Assembly (NCBI GenBank): GCA_014238425.1
Contig: JABABD010000001.1
Location: forward strand, 1 to 64,000
DNA length: 64,000 nucleotides
From: Flavobacteriaceae bacterium
GTDB lineage: Bacteria; Bacteroidota; Bacteroidia; Flavobacteriales; Flavobacteriaceae
Direction: 5' to 3'
Made by a program: the position numbers and the translations under genes. This document shows, piece by piece, positions 8,240-15,894 of this stretch. Position 1 is the stretch's first letter, and each line of letters starts with the position of its first letter. Below the pieces are notes generated by a model. It saw nothing but the letters and a program-made list of their open reading frames with translations, made no database searches and had not been told where the DNA came from.

Positions 8240-8758
8240 TTAATTTTCCAATGGACCTTCCCATAATATTTGCTCTATCATCCAATTATCTTGGTCTTTT
8301 GAAAGTAAGATGTAGTCCACACCCCACCAAGCTGTTATTTTAGCTGCCGCTATATGGTTCATTATGCTCAAAACTTCAACTTTTTTTGGAGCACTAGATT
8401 TGGCAAATTTCTTCTTCTTCAAGACATTCACTGCATATTGTCTAACCTGATCAAAAGTCATATTTCCGTCGCTCTCATACTCTCCAGTAGGTTTGTTTTT
8501 CCAAAACCCAAATTTGTATAGCGTAGGCTTAACGCTTTTAATAATTTTAATCGTGTCGCCTTGATACAAGCCTTCTATGTAATTCATACAAGCTTTCTCT
8601 ATTAATTCTTTATTTGCATCAAAATCATTTTTTGACTGATCGTTTAACAACTTATTTTCAAACAAATTGGGCTTCGACAAATTTGTAAGGTTTTGATTAT
8701 CTTTTTTTTGACAAGAAAGAATTAGTATTAACGAAAATAAGATGATAACGTGTTTCAT
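8240..8758 (-). CDS. NTF2-like / putative lumazine-binding lipoprotein
   Basis: The protein has 172 residues. It has a lipobox ILSC (Cys16), then an alpha+beta NTF2-like domain from about residue 48. The domain starts with a helix (IEKACMNYIEGLYQGDT) and ends in paired strands (AAAKITAWWGVDYILL, NWMIEQILWEGP). Such proteins bind small ligands or act as accessory subunits, and no catalytic residues are evident. It is the first gene of a two-gene unit with the aspartic protease downstream. Its C-terminal pattern is like the truncated remnant at 5484-5786. Confidence 0.75.
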   Translation of the reverse strand: MKHVIILFSLILILSCQKKDNQNLTNLSKPNLFENKLLNDQSKNDFDANKELIEKACMNYIEGLYQGDTIKIIKSVKPTLYKFGFWKNKPTGEYESDGNMTFDQVRQYAVNVLKKKKFAKSSAPKKVEVLSIMNHIAAAKITAWWGVDYILLSKDQDNWMIEQILWEGPLEN

Positions 8759-8920
8759 TTAATGGAATTTAAAATTAATTACTAGTTATACTTCAAAACT
8801 GTGCAATGCATGCTAATTCTTTTATAAAGTTTATTTTATTCATTCTTAAAAGTCAGATCTACGATTTGACTGTGTTGGTAAATCGCACTAAAATTTCGTG
8901 GATGACTATACACCCTATTT

Positions 8921-8942
8921 GCTATATACCATGTTGTAGCAC
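8921..8942 (-). repeat. Boundary-repeat arm in inverted orientation (S5)
   Basis: Read on the minus strand, this sequence is GTGCTACAACATGGTATATA, which fits the left-arm pattern (CTAACAACGTGTATA) with an extra G. It lies in the 253-base gap between the NTF2-like gene and the PAP2 gene. A matching right arm was not found with confidence. It would be the only copy pointing the opposite way. Confidence 0.35.
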
Positions 8943-9011
8943 ATTTAAATTAACAATTCTAAAAGCACAATTAATTAAGAGATCTCACTTGTAATGTGAT
9001 TGCTTTCAATA

Positions 9012-9983
9012 TCAGTTACTATAAAAATTAAGTCGTCTCAAAATAACAAATGACAAAATAAAAGGTGGGGCAGTTAGCAGAAACGTAGTCACTAAATCCG
9101 CTATTTGTGTATCTTCCCAACTAATTGCATCAATTGCGAAATTAATCAACATATATATTACGAGAGATACTACAACAGCAATAAAAATGCGTGCCATACG
9201 TAACCAAATCTTTCCTTCATCTGAATTTTGTCCAATCTTATTAATGACGAAATAAGCGGCAATCAATCCAAAAAGGCGTCCTACATTATCAGCATCTAGA
9301 AGTTCAATTAATGGTGTTAGTAAAACAAGTGGAATAACAAAACATGCTATTCGTAAAAAAGCAGGTAGTTTCAATTTTTTATAACTTTCAATTTCTAATG
9401 ATTTAAAGAGCAATGCAGCAATTAAAACAGCAAATCCACCCACAAGCATTCCTCCAACAACATCAGCAATAAAATGCCGACCTAAATACATTCTTGACAA
9501 TGACATAAGAATAATCCAGCAGACGGAAAATATAAGCAGCCCTCTCCTACGATAGAAAAAGAATAACCCAAGTAAAAAAGCTGTAGCTGCACTAACATGA
9601 CCCGAAGGCAGACCATAACTCCAGTCGGTTTGAGTTTTAACAGCTTCAAAAGCCTCGTCGGAAGGCAAAGACCAAAAATTGACCGCTCCACCAAAGTCTA
9701 CAAGACGCCCTGAAGGCACTTGACCTGGTTCAATAACTCGAACATCAATATCACTTGGTCGCGGAAATTTTAATCCTCTTTTGAGGCCATCAGTCATGAA
9801 GCCACCAATAGCTAATATCATAAATATTGCTAGTCCTTTGCGTATATTAATTCCAAAGGTTATAATGGATATTAATATGCCATATACCATTGAATATCCG
9901 AGTACAGAAACTGTGGACATCAACCAGGTAATAAAGGGAGACTCAAAAGATTGTAACCATATGATTGGTTCTACTTGAAACAT
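9012..9983 (-). CDS. PAP2-family membrane phosphatase
   Basis: The 323-residue membrane protein carries the three phosphatidic acid phosphatase motifs: KRGLKFPRP (68-76), PSGH (126-129) and SRMYLGRHFIAD (163-174). The catalytic histidines fall at about 129 and 170. Some eight membrane segments are visible, including extra ones after residue 190. PAP2 enzymes dephosphorylate lipid phosphates, such as undecaprenyl pyrophosphate or phosphatidate, on the outer side of the membrane. An insertion between motifs 1 and 2 (about 77-125) may form a periplasmic loop. The gene starts 40 bases downstream of the MORN gene. Confidence 0.9.
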   Translation of the reverse strand: MFQVEPIIWLQSFESPFITWLMSTVSVLGYSMVYGILISIITFGINIRKGLAIFMILAIGGFMTDGLKRGLKFPRPSDIDVRVIEPGQVPSGRLVDFGGAVNFWSLPSDEAFEAVKTQTDWSYGLPSGHVSAATAFLLGLFFFYRRRGLLIFSVCWIILMSLSRMYLGRHFIADVVGGMLVGGFAVLIAALLFKSLEIESYKKLKLPAFLRIACFVIPLVLLTPLIELLDADNVGRLFGLIAAYFVINKIGQNSDEGKIWLRMARIFIAVVVSLVIYMLINFAIDAISWEDTQIADLVTTFLLTAPPFILSFVILRRLNFYSN

Positions 9984-10022
9984 ACGTTTATAGATTTATT
10001 CAATTATGCTTAAAAACTTAGC

Positions 10023-10664
10023 TTAATTCTGTACGCTTTTCTCTTCTAAAACGCCATTGATGAAGTTTCCAGAAGTCTTTTGACTATTTCTGTAATAAAG
10101 CGTACCCTTTCCGTTTTCTTTACCCTTCCTCCATTCTCCAACATATTTGAATAATTTGCTTTCAGGACTATACCAATAGGTCCCTTTTCCTGATCTCAAA
10201 CCATCTTTAAATTGGCCTTCATAATGATCGCCATCATCATTGAAAAAATGTCCAAAACCATTGGGCTTTCCATTACTATAATTACCTTCGTATATGTCGC
10301 CATCTGAAAGTATAATTAATTTTCCCGATCCCTCAATTTTACCTTTAGAAATAAACCCTTCGAACACATAATATTCAATATTGTTTTCGAACATCTTTAA
10401 CTTTCCAAAGCCTTGAAGATAACCTTCCTCACAATCACCACTCCAAACAAAATGTCTATTTTCAAAATTGCGTTCGGTAAAAAACTTACAATCTCTATCT
10501 TGTTCATATATCCAACCCGAATTCTCAGTCGACGCACTATAATCAATCATATATTTAGATATTATGATTAGAGGAAGAATTTGAAATAATACCAATAATA
10601 GAAATGATAAACGTTTTAAGTATTTTGTCATTTTAAACTTATCCGAATTTAATAGTTTATACAA
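10023..10664 (-). CDS. MORN-repeat protein with one membrane anchor
   Basis: The protein has 213 residues. It has a membrane segment at about 16-40, then a mostly extracytoplasmic region of MORN-type repeats (YEGxxxxGxxxGxGxxxx). Examples are YEGNYSNGKPNGFGHF, YEGQFKDGLRSGKGTYW and YVGEWRKGKENGKGTLYY, and earlier ones are weaker. MORN repeats fold into beta-hairpin ladders used for protein or lipid contact. The role here is unknown. It sits between the LytTR regulator gene (49 bases upstream) and the PAP2 gene, all on the minus strand, suggesting one transcription unit. Confidence 0.8.
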   Translation of the reverse strand: MYKLLNSDKFKMTKYLKRLSFLLLVLFQILPLIIISKYMIDYSASTENSGWIYEQDRDCKFFTERNFENRHFVWSGDCEEGYLQGFGKLKMFENNIEYYVFEGFISKGKIEGSGKLIILSDGDIYEGNYSNGKPNGFGHFFNDDGDHYEGQFKDGLRSGKGTYWYSPESKLFKYVGEWRKGKENGKGTLYYRNSQKTSGNFINGVLEEKSVQN

Positions 10665-10712
10665 TTGAGTTCGTACTTTTGTTATGGATTGTATACAATT
10701 GTGGTGAAATGC

Positions 10713-11594
10713 TTACCCAGTACTAATTTGAACCAAGTGGTATTTTAATGATTTGATCTTAGGTCTAGCCACAGGGATTTTAATGTCCTCATTAAGCATC
10801 TTAACACTTAAACCTTGAGAGTTTCCTAAAGAAGATTCTACTGCGTTCAAATTAATAATATAAGATCGATGACACCTAAAAAACTCATGGAAATCTTGCA
10901 GTGATGCTTCTGCTTGTTTTAAGGTTGCTCTAAACAATTTAGGCAATTTATTTTCATCATTTCTGAAATGAAGTGTTATATAGTTACCTTCTGCGCTAAT
11001 ATATATAAGATCATTTCTATTAAAAGACACTTTATTATTTTCAAGGTAAAGTTCAATATTGGTATTCGTTTCAGTATTCATTTTAAGCCCAAGCTGTGAT
11101 TTAAATTCACTATTTAAATCTTGTGAAATCTGTAAGTGCTTACGTGCTAAAAAATTATACCTTATCAGTATCAAAAAAAATGAGGCAACTATTCCAACTG
11201 CGATAGTTCTAAAAAGTATTGCAAATAGGTCAGTTTCAGAATGCATAAAAAAGACATTCTTTTTAGTAACTATGGCATTCAAAATATGATTATAAAACCC
11301 AATAATTATAAAATTATACAGAAGAAATAAAAACGCTTTAGATATAGACCATTGTGTTTCTTCAAAAAATTTAGGAAAGAAATACGGAAAACTAAAGTAA
11401 TTAATACTCAAAGTTATAATGGCCATTATTAGGAAGCAAAAAAAGGTAATCACTTGGTCTATTATTGAAAACCCAAAAGGCTGAAGAAGAAAAACGATAA
11501 TACTCCCAAAAATTGAAATGTATAAGACAACATTTCTTTTTTCTCGAATCGTTTGTTCAAAAGGATACTCTGTTCTTAACCAATTCCAATCCAT
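10713..11594 (-). CDS. LytTR-family DNA-binding regulator with membrane N-terminus
   Basis: The 293-residue protein has four membrane segments in residues 20-150 and a C-terminal LytTR domain at about 190-293. The key pattern is FFRCHRSYIINLNAVES, followed by a GLSVKMLNEDIKIPVAR strand pair and a final helix. It lacks a response-regulator receiver domain, so signal input probably comes through the membrane part, as in other flavobacterial LytTR membrane proteins. It is the first gene of a minus-strand run reaching to 9012. Targets are unknown. Confidence 0.88.
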   Translation of the reverse strand: MDWNWLRTEYPFEQTIREKRNVVLYISIFGSIIVFLLQPFGFSIIDQVITFFCFLIMAIITLSINYFSFPYFFPKFFEETQWSISKAFLFLLYNFIIIGFYNHILNAIVTKKNVFFMHSETDLFAILFRTIAVGIVASFFLILIRYNFLARKHLQISQDLNSEFKSQLGLKMNTETNTNIELYLENNKVSFNRNDLIYISAEGNYITLHFRNDENKLPKLFRATLKQAEASLQDFHEFFRCHRSYIINLNAVESSLGNSQGLSVKMLNEDIKIPVARPKIKSLKYHLVQISTG

Positions 11595-11729
11595 AATTGC
11601 AAAGTTTGTCTAAGTATTGAAATTTATAAACCAAAAATACACATTTTTTTACTTGATTTTATAAATTGTCGAACTCCCAAAGACAATAAAAATTCAAATT
11701 AACATTTTTAGAAACTGAAGGCAAAACGT

Positions 11730-11886
11730 GCCACAACAACGTGTATAGTTCATAGTGTTTAAAGAATGTGCTGGAATTCCTGTCGAAATTCCAGCACTTC
11801 CTTCCCTTTTTGATAACTTAGTTAAAACCAATGTAACTAATCATATACGAACACTGTAGCCTTCATTACGACAAACCATACATCCA
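11730..11886. repeat. attC-like boundary repeat S6 with 11-bp central hairpin
   Basis: The left arm at 11733-11753 (ACAACAACGTGTATAGTTCA) pairs imperfectly with a right arm at 11839-11861 (AATCATATACGAACACTGTA). A second right-arm-like piece, ACAAACCATACATCC, follows at 11870. The middle contains a perfect stem, GTGCTGGAATT (11768-11778) with AATTCCAGCAC (11787-11797), and an 8-base loop. The section after the stem aligns with repeat S2. The next ATG follows at 11887. Confidence 0.65.
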
Positions 11887-12921
11887 ATGATAAAGTTCTT
11901 TAGAAAAATTCGTCAAAACATGATAAAAGAAAATCGTATTGGTAAATATATGTTATATGCTATAGGAGAAATTCTTTTGGTTATCATTGGAATATTAATA
12001 GCTCTTAATATTAACAATAGGAACTTGGCTCAACAGAATGAAACGAAATTCGAAGCACTTTTTAAAGAAGTTAGCAAAGATCTAATTGCTGAAATAGCAG
12101 AAACCAATAGAGTCTTAAGAAACAATATTAAAAAAGACTCACTTCTGAATTTAGTGATTAATAATAAGGTGACTAAAGAGGATTATGAAAAAAGCGATGA
12201 CTTTTCGAACGTGTCATTTATCTTTAGTACTATGGACTTTTCAAACAATGGATACATTAATCTTTCGAATCAAATTGATAAAATTCCGAAAAAATATAAG
12301 AAGGTCGTAAATAAATTGAATGAGCTTTACTTAAATCATAAAAAAGAACTCATTTATCATGATACTCGAATAGCAAAAATTATAGAAGACATTGATGAAA
12401 AATGGGCGAGTTCAAAGACCTGGTATTCTGGATATCCTGAAATTCAATCCAAAAAAGAAAAAATTGAATATTTTCTTAATGACGCTTATTATAAAAATGA
12501 TGCACGACGAATTAAGTATGAGGTCCATGAAATAGTTCGAGTAATAGAACAATATAAATATAAAGCTGTAAAGTGCTACATGGATATTGCTAAACTCATC
12601 TCACCTGAATTGGCCTTACCTAAATTAATTACTTCATACTCGATTGATATTTCAGAGGAAATTTTGAAACAATATGTGGGTAGTTATCATCGAGAAGGAA
12701 TTCCTGTGGTTAATTTTTCATTAAATGAAGGAGAATTTTATTGGTCAGTTGAAGGATTAGATAATAACATAATTTGGAATCCAAAATCAGATACTACTTT
12801 TGTTTCGCTATATTATCCATATAGTATGGTAATAGATAAAAATGTTGACAGTGATGTCACAGGATTCACATTAAAAATTAAAGGTGTAGATGAATTATTA
12901 CCTTACACCAAATTGAAATAA
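11887..12921 (+). CDS. DUF6090 family membrane-anchored protein
   Basis: The protein has 344 residues. It opens with the hallmark of flavobacterial DUF6090 proteins: a basic FFRKIRQNMIKENRIGKYMLYAIGE stretch leading into one membrane helix (ILLVIIGILIALNINN, about 30-46). A long, mainly helical extracytoplasmic region and a C-terminal strand-rich part (about 255-344) follow. The C-terminal part resembles DUF3471-type modules (YVGSYHREGIPV). The family is very common in this group, often in many copies, and has no known function. The start is 25 bases after the right arm of the boundary repeat. Confidence 0.85.
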   Translation: MIKFFRKIRQNMIKENRIGKYMLYAIGEILLVIIGILIALNINNRNLAQQNETKFEALFKEVSKDLIAEIAETNRVLRNNIKKDSLLNLVINNKVTKEDYEKSDDFSNVSFIFSTMDFSNNGYINLSNQIDKIPKKYKKVVNKLNELYLNHKKELIYHDTRIAKIIEDIDEKWASSKTWYSGYPEIQSKKEKIEYFLNDAYYKNDARRIKYEVHEIVRVIEQYKYKAVKCYMDIAKLISPELALPKLITSYSIDISEEILKQYVGSYHREGIPVVNFSLNEGEFYWSVEGLDNNIIWNPKSDTTFVSLYYPYSMVIDKNVDSDVTGFTLKIKGVDELLPYTKLK

Positions 12922-12927
12922 CGAAAA

Positions 12928-12952
12928 GCTAACTACGTGTATAATTAATTGC
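12928..12952. repeat. Boundary-repeat left arm S7
   Basis: GCTAACTACGTGTATAATTA begins 7 bases after the DUF6090 stop codon and matches the left arm of repeat S1 apart from a few bases. No right arm is visible before the DinB start at 12992. This is a shortened site that marks the border between two one-gene modules. Confidence 0.5.
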
Positions 12953-12991
12953 AGAACTCACTCCAAACGGAAAAATTGAAATTTAAATATT

Positions 12992-13534
12992 ATGAAACAT
13001 ATACTCATTCTAACAACCGTTATGCTATTTAGCTCGGTTACATCACCTCTGTTTGCTCAACAGGATAATTTTATTAAGGAGTATTTGGAGCGATTAGAAA
13101 ATTCCCGTAAGTATTTAATTCTTGTCGCAGAAACAATGCCAGAGGACAAATATAACTTTAGAGCATCACAAGAGTCCTTGACCTTTGCTGAAAATTTAAT
13201 GCATATAGGATATGCGATAGATTGGCATAGTCAGTCGTTATTAGGTGGACGAGAATCTAGGGTTTGGAAAACTGACACAATTTTCAAGGTTGCCAATAAA
13301 TCTAAAGAAGAGATGATTACAATAATTGATAAGACATTTGATGAAACCATAAAATTAATTAAACAATTTGATACCGCTAAATTTACTGATGAGCTAGACT
13401 ATTTTGGATTGAATAGGACAAAGCGACAAATTTTCTTATTACTTGCTGATCACATAACGCACCACAGAGGACAAATGCTTGTTTATATGAGACTAAACGG
13501 GCTTGTTCCACCTAGATATGTTTTGTTTCAATAA
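12992..13534 (+). CDS. Exported DinB-family protein
   Basis: The 180-residue protein has an N-terminal signal peptide (about 1-22, ending LFAQ) and a four-helix DinB domain. The metal-binding histidines are probably the one in ENLMHIGYAIDW and the two in ADHITHHRGQML. DinB-like proteins include thiol-dependent metal hydrolases and transferases, and the substrate here is not known. A second exported DinB-like protein lies at 54398-54994. The gene sits alone after a shortened boundary repeat. Confidence 0.85.
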   Translation: MKHILILTTVMLFSSVTSPLFAQQDNFIKEYLERLENSRKYLILVAETMPEDKYNFRASQESLTFAENLMHIGYAIDWHSQSLLGGRESRVWKTDTIFKVANKSKEEMITIIDKTFDETIKLIKQFDTAKFTDELDYFGLNRTKRQIFLLLADHITHHRGQMLVYMRLNGLVPPRYVLFQ

Positions 13535-13651
13535 CTCAATCGAATTGAATATAAAAACTTGAAAGCGGAATTTAGTTGAATAATTTTGAACTCTGAAAAA
13601 TCAAGTTTCATAACTGACTCTGAATACAACCAAAATTAAGTTAGAAAAGAA

Positions 13652-14350
13652 ATGGAAGAAAAGGAAAAACCAAGACTTTCTAGATTGACAGCGATAATAA
13701 CCCAATTGCAATCTAAAAGGCTTATTACAGCAAGATATCTTGCTGAAAAGCATAACGTAAGTATAAGAACTATTTACCGCGACATAAGCACACTCGAAAA
13801 ATCAGGAATACCGATAATTACAGAAGAAGGGAAAGGATACTCTCTAATGGAAGGGTATCAACTTCCTCCTATTCTATTTACAGAAGATGAGGCTAATGCC
13901 TTAATTACTGCCGAGCAGTTAGTTTTAAAAAACAAAGACCGGTCTTTTAGTGAAAATTATAGTAATGCCATCACAAAAATAAAATCGGTTTTAAAATATT
14001 CGCAAAAAGGGAAGGCAGATTTGTTAGCTGATAGAATTTACTTTGGAGAAAATCATAAATATGAAAAATCTAGCAACTATTTAATGAAAATTCAATCAGC
14101 CATAACTAATTTTCAGCTATTAGAAATTGAATATCTTTCATTAAAAAATAAGTTATCAGAACGACGAATAGAACCTTTTGCACTATATAGTAATAAAGGA
14201 AATTGGCTTTTAATTGCCTTTTGCCAATTAAGAAATGAATTTAGAGCATTTCGAATTGATTTAATCCAGAAGTTAATATCAAAAAATGAAACATTTAACC
14301 CCCATGATATGACTCTGGAACAGTATTTTGAACTTTTCCATAAAAAATAA
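13652..14350 (+). CDS. YafY-type HTH/WYL transcriptional regulator
   Basis: The cytoplasmic regulator has 232 residues. Residues 10-65 form an HTH_11 winged helix (LITARYLAEKHNVSIRTIYR). A WYL-type sensor domain lies at about 135-210 (IEYLSLKNKLSERRIEPFAL, NWLLIAFCQLRNEFRAFRID). It ends soon after, without the long WCX extension of full-length WYL proteins (about 320 residues), but this short form is common in Flavobacteriaceae. The SRPBCC gene starts 71 bases downstream and may be its target or partner. Confidence 0.88.
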   Translation: MEEKEKPRLSRLTAIITQLQSKRLITARYLAEKHNVSIRTIYRDISTLEKSGIPIITEEGKGYSLMEGYQLPPILFTEDEANALITAEQLVLKNKDRSFSENYSNAITKIKSVLKYSQKGKADLLADRIYFGENHKYEKSSNYLMKIQSAITNFQLLEIEYLSLKNKLSERRIEPFALYSNKGNWLLIAFCQLRNEFRAFRIDLIQKLISKNETFNPHDMTLEQYFELFHKK

Positions 14351-14421
14351 AAACACCCCTGACATATCCTTGTCTCAAGGAGCTATTATTTTTGCACTAT
14401 TATTAATAATATACATACAAC

Positions 14422-14916
14422 ATGAGCAGATCAGAATTTAGAGAAGTAATTAATGCTTCCAAAGAAAAAACATGGGAAGTGTTATTTAATCAATATGGCG
14501 ATATCCACATCCACAACCCATCCATGCCGTCATCTAACTACATCGGCACTGCCACAAAAGGAGAATTAAATTGTGCCAGACATTGTACATTTGATGATAA
14601 GCTATTTTTAGAAGAAAAAATAACTGAAGTAAATGACAACAACAGCTTTAAAGTAGAGGCTTACAAGCATAATCTACCATTTTTAAAAAAAATGTCCGCT
14701 ATCTATGAACTATCTTCTATCGGAAACAATAAGACAGAAGTAAAGATGACATCTTTTGCTTCAACCTTTCCAGGTTTTATGATCTACTTGATGAAAGGAC
14801 AATTGAGGAAAGGTCTAACAAAACATCTTTTTGGTTTGAAATATTATATAGAAACAGGAAAGACAGTAAATAAGGATAATTATTCGGAAACTTTTAAAAA
14901 CTATAAACAACAATAG
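14422..14916 (+). CDS. SRPBCC-family (START-like) protein
   Basis: The cytoplasmic protein of 164 residues begins with the SRPBCC pattern (EFREVINASKEKTWEVLFNQYGDI). It continues with alternating strands and a long C-terminal helix (about 118-145) that closes the hydrophobic cavity. Members bind lipids or aromatic ligands or act as polyketide-cyclase-like enzymes, and the ligand cannot be predicted. It follows the YafY-type regulator on the same strand. Its stop codon is immediately followed by a boundary repeat. Confidence 0.8.
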   Translation: MSRSEFREVINASKEKTWEVLFNQYGDIHIHNPSMPSSNYIGTATKGELNCARHCTFDDKLFLEEKITEVNDNNSFKVEAYKHNLPFLKKMSAIYELSSIGNNKTEVKMTSFASTFPGFMIYLMKGQLRKGLTKHLFGLKYYIETGKTVNKDNYSETFKNYKQQ

Positions 14917-15050
14917 GTACAACACATCGTAAACTTAATTGTTTATTTAGGCCTGAATAGAAAATTCTCGCGAATTTTCTATTCAGGCTTTACTTACTAA
15001 ATTTAGCGCTTGAACCACACAGCTAATCATACACATAGACGCAGTGTGAC
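14917..15050. repeat. attC-like boundary repeat S8 with 17-bp perfect hairpin
   Basis: The outer arms are degenerate: ACAACACATCGTAAACTTAA on the left, and AATCATACACATAGACGCAG on the right at about 15025. The centre is a perfect 17-bp stem, GCCTGAATAGAAAATTC at 14951-14967 against its complement at 14972-14988, closed by the tetraloop TCGC. No long T-run follows, so a simple rho-independent terminator is less likely than a folded recombination or regulatory structure. The repeat starts on the base after the SRPBCC stop codon. Confidence 0.6.
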
Positions 15051-15158
15051 GTACTGAATATAAGGTTATGGCACTAATGACGTAAAAATGTCGTAGCAAA
15101 GACGCTATCAAAACGCCTAAACCCAAATACTTTTACTTCAAATTAAAATCAAACTAAA

Positions 15159-15752
15159 ATGAACAATTTGAATTTAGCACAACGAGTAAAAGAATTAAGG
15201 AATAGAAAAGGAATCTCACAAGAATTACTAGCGGAAGATTCTGGATTAAGTTTAAGAACTATTCAGAGAATTGAAAATAATGAAACTGTGCCAAGAGGAG
15301 ATACTCTAAAAAGATTAGCGATTGCTTTAAACACTTCACCTGACGAAATAGTTGATTGGAAAATTCAAGAAGATCAAAATTATTTAACCTTGATGAATCT
15401 ATCCGCACTTAGTTTTTTGTTCTTTCCTTTACTTGGAATAATTATTCCTTTGACAATGTGGATGTTTAAAAAAGATAGGTTGAAAAATGTGAACGAATTA
15501 GGAAAATCAATACTGAATTTTCAAATTTCATGGTCCCTTTTACTTTTTTTATATAACATCATTATAATGACAGGAATGTTTGGAGGAGCCTTGGGAAATC
15601 AATTTTCAAACTGGAATGTCACCATATATTCAGTTTTCACTCCACTAATATTTCTATATATATTTAATATATTAATGATTCTATTTAATACAATAAGAGT
15701 TTATAATAAAAAATCACCCAAATATATACCTGCAATAAGAATCTTAAGATAA
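15159..15752 (+). CDS. XRE-family HTH protein fused to DUF4870-like membrane domain
   Basis: The protein has 197 residues. Its first 65 are a Cro/C1-type helix-turn-helix (LAQRVKELRNRKGISQELLA, GLSLRTIQRIENNETVPRGD). Three or four membrane segments from about 78 to 185 then resemble DUF4870 (LSFLFFPLLGIIIPLTMWMF). This fusion is frequent in Bacteroidota and suggests a membrane-tethered DNA-binding regulator. The stop codon is followed within 10 bases by a boundary repeat, making this the last module of the accessory array. Confidence 0.88.
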   Translation: MNNLNLAQRVKELRNRKGISQELLAEDSGLSLRTIQRIENNETVPRGDTLKRLAIALNTSPDEIVDWKIQEDQNYLTLMNLSALSFLFFPLLGIIIPLTMWMFKKDRLKNVNELGKSILNFQISWSLLLFLYNIIIMTGMFGGALGNQFSNWNVTIYSVFTPLIFLYIFNILMILFNTIRVYNKKSPKYIPAIRILR

Positions 15753-15760
15753 AATTACAC

Positions 15761-15885
15761 CACACAACAACGTGTATAGCTCATTTAAAAAAACACTCAT
15801 CCGGTTTCCAAGATAAGTGCTTTCAAACTAACAAAAAACTCCATACAAACTAACCAAAAACATCATACTGAATGTTGGATAATAC
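15761..15885. repeat. attC-like boundary repeat S9 (right end of array)
   Basis: The left arm ACACAACAACGTGTATAGCTC (15762-15782) is a clear family match. The right half is degenerate: ACTCCATACAAAC at about 15838 and AATGTTGGATAA at about 15871. Beyond it the genes look like ordinary core-genome genes, so this is taken as the right border of the cassette-like region. Confidence 0.6.
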
Positions 15886-15894
15886 TGTCACAAG

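Noticed and set aside
8806..8994. A 62-codon plus-strand open frame between the NTF2-like and PAP2 genes
   Set aside because: Its composition is unlike a protein, and it runs through the inverted repeat arm. No start context or family pattern was seen.
14951..14988. Rho-independent terminator after the SRPBCC gene
   Set aside because: The stem is strong but is followed by TTTACTTACT with no T-run, and it sits centrally within a boundary repeat.
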